DNA of 64,000 bases, taken from positions 2,544,501 to 2,608,500 of the forward strand of contig NC_080063.1 in the NCBI RefSeq assembly GCF_026212465.1, given 5' to 3'. Shown here in pieces: positions 58,037-64,000 of this stretch. A program made the translations under genes and the position numbers. The notes beneath the pieces are model-generated. The model made no database searches. It worked only from the letters and a program-made list of their open reading frames with translations, and was not told the DNA's origin. Every line of letters starts with the position of its first letter. The stretch's first letter is position 1. Source of the stretch: Amaranthus tricolor (taxonomy: Eukaryota > Streptophyta > Magnoliopsida > Caryophyllales > Amaranthaceae).

Positions 58037-59331
58037 GAACAAGGATCAATGATCAATGAAGAATGAACGGTGAAGAATGAACAAGGATCAATGGTCAATG
58101 ACGAATGAACGATGAAGAATGAACAAGGATCAATGATCAAAGAAAAATGAACGATGAAGAATGAACAAGGATCAATGGTCAATGACGAATGAACGATGAA
58201 GAATGAACAAGGATCAATGATCAATGAAGAATGAACGATGAAGAATGAACAAGGATCAATGATCAATGAAGAATGAACGATGAAGAATGAACATGGATCA
58301 ATGATCAATGACGATTGAACGATGAAGAATGAACAAGGATCAATGATCAATGAAGAATGAACGATGAAGAATGAACAAGGATCAATGATCAATGACGAAT
58401 GAACGATGAAGAATGAACAAGGATCAATGATCAATGAAGAATGAATGGTGAAGAATGAACAAGGATCAATGGTCAATGACGAATGAACGATGAAGAATAA
58501 ACAAGGATTAATGATCAATGAAAAATGAACGATGAAGAATGAACAAGGATCAATGCTCAATGACGAATGAACGATGAAGAATCAACAAGGATCAATGATC
58601 ATTGAAGAATGAATGATGAAGAATGAACAAGGATCAATGCTCAATGACGAATGAACGATGAAGAATGAACAAGGATCAATGATCAATGAAGAATGAACGA
58701 TGAAGAATGAACAAGGATCAATGCTCAATGACGAATGAACGATGAAGAACGAACAAGGATAAATGATCAATGAAGTATGAACGATGAAGAATGAACAAGG
58801 ATCAATGATCAATGAAGAATGAACGATGAAGAATGAACAAGGATCAATGATCAATGACGAATGAACGATGAAGAATGAACAAGGATCAATGATCAATGAA
58901 GAATGAACGGTGAAGAATGAACAAGGATCAATGGTCAATGACGAATGAACGATGAAGAATGAACAAGGATCAATGATCAAAGAAAAATGAACGATGAAGA
59001 ATGAACAAGGATCAATGGTCAATGACGAATGAACGATGAAGAATGAACAAGGATCAATGATCAATGAAGAATGAACGATGAAGAATGAACAAGGATCAAT
59101 GCTCAATGACGAATGAACGATGAAGAATGAACAAGGATAAATGAAGATTGAATGATCATGAATGAACAAGGATCAATAATCAATGAAGAATGAACGATGA
59201 AGAATGAACAAGGATCAATAATCAATGAAGAATGAACGATGAAGAATGAACAAGGATCAATTATCAATGATGAATGAACGATGAAGAATGAACAAGGATC
59301 AATGATCAATGAAGAATGAACGATGAAGAAT

Positions 59332-59541
59332 GAACAAGGATCAATGATCAATGACGAATGACGAATGAACGATGAAGAATGAACAAGGATCATTGATCAA
59401 TGAAGAATGAACGATGAAGAATGAACAAGGATCAATGATCAATGAAGAATGAACGATGAAGAATGAAAAAGGATCAATGGTCAATGACGAATGGACGATG
59501 AAGAATGAACAAGGATAAATGAAGATTGAATGATGATGAAT
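59332..59541. repeat. 210-bp compensated cassette 4
   Basis: 49-bp unit at 59,332, three 42-bp units, 35-bp unit at 59,507. The interior reads a 68-codon minus-strand frame (59,341-59,547) differing from cassette 1 by few positions. ggacgat occurs before the 35-bp unit, as in cassettes 3, 5 and 6. Confidence 0.9.
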
Positions 59542-60836
59542 GAACAAGGATCAATAATCAATGAAGAATGAACGATGAAGAATGAACAAGGATCAATGAT
59601 CAATGAAGAATGAACGATGAAGAATGAACAAGGATCAATTATCAATGATGAATGAACGATGAAGAATGAACAAGGATCAATGATCAATGAAGAATGAACG
59701 ATGAAGAATGAACAAGGATCAATGATCAATGAAGAATGAACGATGAAGAATGAACAAGGATTAATGATCAATGACGAATGAACGATGAAGAATGAACAAG
59801 GATCAATGATCAATGAAGAATGAACGATGAAGAATGAACAAGGATCAATGATCAATGACGAATGAACGATGAAGAATGAACAAGGATCAATGTTCAATGA
59901 AGAATGAACGGTGAAGAATGAACAAGGATCAATGGTCAATGACGAATGAACGATGAAGAATGAACAAGGATTAATGATCAATGAAAAATGAACGATGAAG
60001 AATGAACAAGGATCAATGCTCAATGACGAATGAACGATGAAGAATGAACAAGGATCAATGATCAATGAACAATGAATGATGAAGAATGAACAACGATCAA
60101 TGCTCAATGAAGAATGAACGATGAAGAATGAACAAGGATCAATGATCATTGAAGAATGAACGATGAAGAATGAACAAGGATCAATGATCAATGAAGAATG
60201 AACAATGAAGAATGAACAAGGATCAATGATCAATGAAGAATGAACGATGAAGAATGAACAAGGATCAATGATCAATGACGAATGAACGATGAAGAATGAA
60301 CAAGGATCATTGATCAATGAAGAATGAACGATGAAGAATGAACAAGGATCAATGATCAATGACGAATGAACGATGAAGAATGAACAAGGATCAATGATCA
60401 ATGAAGAATGAACGGTGAAGAATGAACAAGGATCAATGGTCAATGACGAATGAACGATGAAGAATGAACAAGGATCAATGATCAAAGAAAAATGAACGAT
60501 GAAGAATGAACAAGGATCAATGCTCAACGACGAATGAACGATGAAGAATGAACAAGGATAAATGAAGATTGAATGATGATGAATGAACAAGGATCAATGA
60601 TCAATGAAGTATGAACGATGAAGAATGAACAAGGATCAATGATCAATGATGAATGAACGATGAACAATGAAAAAGGATTAATGGTCAATGACGAATGAAC
60701 GATGAAGATTGAACAAGGATCAATGATCAATGAAGAATGAACGATGAAGAATGAACAAGGATCAATGCTCAATGACGAATGAACGATGAAGAATGAACAA
60801 GGATCAATCATCCATGAAGAATGAACGATGAAGAAT

Positions 60837-60906
60837 GAACAAGGATCTATGATCAATGAACAATAAACGATGAAGAATGAACGATGAAGAATGAACGATG
60901 AAGAAT
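60837..60906. repeat. 70-bp unit: local heptamer expansion
   Basis: Ten heptamers lie between successive gaacaag words (60,837 and 60,907). The dinucleotide of words gaacgat, gaagaat is present three times in a row instead of once, the first as aaacgat. This is the largest single-unit expansion I found, and it preserves 7-bp register while shifting the 42-bp phase by 28. Confidence 0.9.
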
Positions 60907-61116
60907 GAACAAGCATCAATGATCAATGAAGAATGAACGATGAAAAATGAACAAGGATCAATGATTAATGAAGAATGAATGATGAAGAATGAACAAGGAT
61001 CAATGATCAATGAAGAATGAACGATGAAGAATGAACAAGGATCAATGATAAATGAAGAATGAACGATGAAGAATGAACAAGGATCAATGATCAATGACGA
61101 ATGAACGATGACGAAT

Positions 61117-61326
61117 GAACAAGGATCAATGATCAATGACGAATGACGAATGAACGATGAAGAATGAACAAGGATCATTGATCAATGAAGAATGAACGAT
61201 GAAGAATGAACAAGGATCAATGATCAATGAAGAATGAAAGATGAAGAATGAAAAAGAATCAATGGTCAATGACGAATGGACGATGAAGAATGAACAAGGA
61301 TAAATGAAGATTGAATGATGATGAAT
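61117..61326. repeat. 210-bp compensated cassette 5
   Basis: 49-bp unit at 61,117 with doubled gacgaat (61,138 and 61,145), three 42-bp units, 35-bp unit at 61,292. The copy is somewhat diverged: gaaagat near 61,236, and aatcaat following gaaaaag near 61,250. Confidence 0.9.
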
Positions 61327-62479
61327 GAACAAGGATCAATAATCAATGAAGAATGAACGATGAAGAATGAACAAGGATCAAAGATCAATGAAGAATGAAC
61401 GATGAAGAATGAACAAGGATCAATTATCAATGATGAATGAACGATGAAGAATGAACAAGGATCAATGATCAATGAAGAATGAACGATGAAGAATGAACAA
61501 GGATCAATGATCAATGAAGAATGAACGATGAAGAATGAACAAGGATCAATGATCAATGACGAATGAACGATGAAGAATGAACAAGGATCAATGATCAATG
61601 AAGAATGAACGATGAAGAATGAACAAGGATCAATGATCAATGACGAATGAACGATGAAGAATGAAGAAGGATCAATGTTCAATGAAGAATGAACGATGAA
61701 GAATGAACAAGGATCAATGATCAATGACGAATGAACGATGAAGAATGAACAAGGATCAATGATCAATGAAGAATGAACGATGAAGAATGAACAAGGATCA
61801 ATGATCAATGACGAATGAACGATGAAGAATGAACAAGGATCAATGATCAATGAAGAATGAATGATGAAGAATGAACAACGATCAATGCTCAATGAAGAAT
61901 GAACGATGAAGAATGAACAAGGATCAATGATCATTGAAGAATGAACGATGAAGAATGAACAAGGATCAATGATCAATGAAGAATGAACGATGAAGAATGA
62001 ACAAGGATCAATGATCAATGAAGAATGAACGATGAAGAATGAACAAGGATCATTGATCAATGAAGAATGAACGGTGAAGAATGAACAAGGATCAATGGTC
62101 AATGAAGAATGAACGGTGAAGAATGAACAAGGATCAATGGTCAATGACGAATGAACGATGAAGAATGAACAAGGATCAATGATCAAAGAAAAATGAACGA
62201 TGAAGAATGAACAAGGATCAATGCTCAATGACGAATGAACGATGAAGAATGAACAAGGATAAATGAAGATTGAATGATGATGAATGAACAAGGATCAATG
62301 ATCAATGAAGTATGAACGATGAAGAATGAACAAGGATCAATGATCAATGATGAACGAACGATGAAGAATGAAAAAGGATTAATGGTCAATGACGAATGAA
62401 CGATGAAGAATGAACAAGGATCAATGCTCAATGACGAATGAACGATGAAGAATGAACAAGGATCAATCATCCATGAAGA

Positions 62480-64000
62480 ATGAACGATGAAGAATGAACA
62501 AGGATCAATGATCAATGAAGAATGAACGATGAAGAATGAACAAGGATCAATGATCAATGACGAATGACGAATGAACGATGAAGAATGAACAAGGATCTTT
62601 GATCAATGAAGAATGAACGATGAAGAATGAACAAGGATCAATGATCAATGAAGAATGAACGATAAAGAATGAAAAAGGATCAATGGTCAATGACGAATGG
62701 ACGATGAAGAATGAACAAGGATAAATGAAGATTGAATGATGATGAATGAACAAGGATCAATAATCAATGAAGAATGAACGATGAAGAATGAACAAGGATC
62801 AATGATCAATGAAGAATGAACGATGAAGAATGAACAAGGATCAATTATCAATGATGAATGAACGATGAAGAATGAACAAGGATCAATGATCAATGACGAA
62901 TGAACGATGAAGAATGAAAAAGGATCAATGATCAATGAAGAATGAACGGTGAAGAATGAACAAGGATCAATGGTCAATGACGAATGAACGATGAAGAATG
63001 AACAAGGATAAATGATCAAAGAAAAATGAACGATGAAGAATGAACAAGGATCAATGGTCAATGACGAATGAACGATGAAGAATGAACAAGGATCAATGAT
63101 CAATGAAGAATGAACGATGAAGAATGAACAAGGATCAATGCTCAATGACGAATGAACGATGAAGAATGAACAAGGATAAATGAAGATTGAATGATGATGA
63201 ATGAACAAGGATCAATAATCAATGAAGAATGAACGATGAAGAATGAACAAGGATCAATGATCAATGAAGAATGAACGATGAAGAATGAACAAGGATCAAT
63301 TATCAATGATGAATGAACAATGAAGAATGAACAAGGATCAATGGTCAATGAAGAATGAACGTTGAAGAATGAACAAGGATCAATGATCAATGAAGAATGA
63401 ACGATGAAGAATGAACAAGGATCAATGATCAATGACAAATGAACGATGAAGAATGAACAAGGATCAATGGTCAATGAAGAATGAACGATGAAGAATGAAC
63501 AAGGATCAATGATCAATGACGAATGAACGATGAAGAATGAACAAGGATCAATGATCAATGAAGAATGAACGGTGAAGAATGAACAAGGATCAATGGTCAA
63601 TGACGAATGAACGATCAAGAATTAACAAGGATTAATGATCAATGAAAAATGAACGATGAAGAATGAACAAGGATCAATGCTCAATGACGAATGAACGATG
63701 AAGAATGAACAAGGATCAATGATCAATGAAGAATGAATGATGAAGAATGAACAAGGATCAATGCTCAATGACGAATGAACGATGAAGAATGAACAAGGAT
63801 CAATGATCAATGAAGAATGAACGATGAAGAATGAACAAGGATTAATGCTCAATGACGAATGAACGATGAAGAATGAACAAGGATAAATGATCAATGAAGT
63901 ATGAACGATGAAGAATGAACAAGGATCAATGATCAATGAAGAATGAACGATGAAGAATGAACAAGGATCAATGATCAATGACGAATGAACGTTGAAGAAT
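62480..64000. repeat. Segment duplicated at +5,964 bp (right copy, cut by window edge)
   Basis: Right partner of 56,516-58,036. It holds cassette 6 and a 35-bp unit at 63,168. The match still holds at the last word visible (gaacgtt at about 63,988), so the true right end lies beyond the window. Confidence 0.87.
62538..62747. repeat. 210-bp compensated cassette 6
   Basis: Identical in its landmarks to cassette 3, including gatcttt, at a 5,964-bp offset. 49-bp unit at 62,538, 35-bp unit at 62,713. Confidence 0.9.

Larger units (their letters stand above)
58037..62479. repeat. 42-bp array between the two copies of the 5,964-bp-offset duplication
   Basis: Regular units carry 35-bp units at 59,129 (catgaat variant), 60,550 and 62,251 outside cassettes. 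Cassettes start at 59,332 and 61,117. The word gatctat followed later by gaacaat near 60,844-60,864 resembles the flank of the gaattag landmark at 32-43 kb, but gaattag itself is missing here. No unique sequence is seen. Confidence 0.82.
1..64000. repeat. Giant tandem array of a 42-bp unit built from six heptamers
   Basis: Seen directly: every stretch reads as the word series gaacaag, gatcaat, gatcaat, gaagaat, gaacgat, gaagaat with point variants, from the first to the last base. Frequent variants are gacgaat for word 4, gctcaat or ggtcaat for word 3, gatcatt for word 2 or 3, and aaacgat for word 5. Word starts stay at position 2 modulo 7 until about 45,138, then 1 modulo 7, then 0 modulo 7 after about 56,211. 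The array is open at both ends, so its full length and flanks are unknown. No unique sequence of even 100 bases is present, so there is no identifiable gene, tRNA, rRNA, promoter, terminator or insertion sequence. The function is unknown. It could be a satellite-like array, a structural or binding array, or a non-functional expansion. Confidence 0.98.

Noticed and set aside
1..64000. Dozens of long minus-strand open frames as real protein-coding genes
   Set aside because: One frame of the 42-bp unit happens to lack stops. Translations are pure 14-residue repeats, frames switch wherever unit length changes by a multiple of 7 not divisible by 3, stops recur, and no non-repeat domain or translation start context exists.
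1..64000. CRISPR array
   Set aside because: Regular repeats of suitable size are present, but the sequence between any chosen repeats is itself the same repeat. There are no unique spacers, leader or cas genes.
1..64000. Iteron-type replication origin
   Set aside because: The heptamer words resemble short iterons in spirit, but no initiator gene, DnaA box cluster or AT-rich unwinding region is distinguishable, and 64 kb is far beyond any origin I know of.
1..64000. Telomere repeat
   Set aside because: Units are not the G-rich short motifs typical of telomeres, and kilobase HOR structure with point-variant units is not telomere-like.
1..64000. Hairpin terminators, riboswitches or small RNA genes
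   Set aside because: The only self-complementary words are short TGATCA/GATC palindromes. No GC-rich stem with a T-run was seen on either strand.
1..64000. Assembly artefact producing the entire array
   Set aside because: Not excluded, but regional private variants, two distinct domains and ordered HORs argue against a simple looped short-read collapse. Exact copy numbers remain uncertain without reads.

Overview
The whole 64 kb window is one tandem-repeat array that continues past both edges. I find no gene, RNA gene, mobile element or unique DNA in it. The basic unit is 42 bp, made of six related heptamers: gaacaag, gatcaat, gatcaat, gaagaat, gaacgat, gaagaat. About 1,520 units fit in the window. 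The + strand is purine-rich: the canonical unit has 21 A, 10 G, 7 T and 4 C, so about 33% GC and 74% purine. There are three nested levels. Degenerate 7-bp words (roughly GANNAAT) form the 42-bp unit, and point-variant units are themselves arranged in kilobase-scale higher-order repeats (HORs) of about 0.84, 1.0, 1.1, 1.6, 1.7, 2.1 and 2.9 kb.

Layout. From 1 to 7,281 the array carries 28-bp short units and two tandem copies of a 1,638-bp HOR. From 7,072 to 26,559 about 464 consecutive units keep one 42-bp phase. This part includes a 1,092-bp duplication near 10.7-12.9 kb and a near-identical 2,856-bp tandem duplication at 20.75-26.46 kb. At 26,560 the architecture changes. From there to 63.2 kb the array is punctuated by 26 copies of a distinctive 35-bp, five-heptamer unit, none of which occurs to the left. 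Six 210-bp cassettes pair a 49-bp unit with a 35-bp unit so that phase is restored. The 32-44 kb part is built on a 2,135-bp spacing marked by a variant word, gaattag. The 52.5-55.3 kb part is a 1,022-bp HOR present about two and a half times. The last 1.46 kb repeats 56,574-58,036 at an offset of 5,964 bp.

Nearly every change of length I could trace is a multiple of 7 bp. The exceptions are two single-base deletions, near 45,138 and 56,211. Because 42 is divisible by 3 and one minus-strand frame lacks stops, the array gives very long open frames, up to 2,581 codons, encoding a monotonous 14-residue repeat (SFFIVHSSLIIDPC). I regard these as by-products of the repeat. Length changes ignore the codon frame, many variants change the amino acid, stops recur, and no ribosome-binding or promoter context is visible.

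Organism. It cannot be assigned from this window. Heptamer-based tandem repeats are known in filamentous cyanobacteria, and low-complexity HSS-rich hypothetical proteins from similar repeats occur in bacterial annotations, notably Bacteroidota (general recollection, not checked). A eukaryotic satellite is equally compatible with the HOR structure. The most unusual properties are its size, the strict heptamer quantisation, the GATC pair in every unit, and the domain switch at 26.56 kb.
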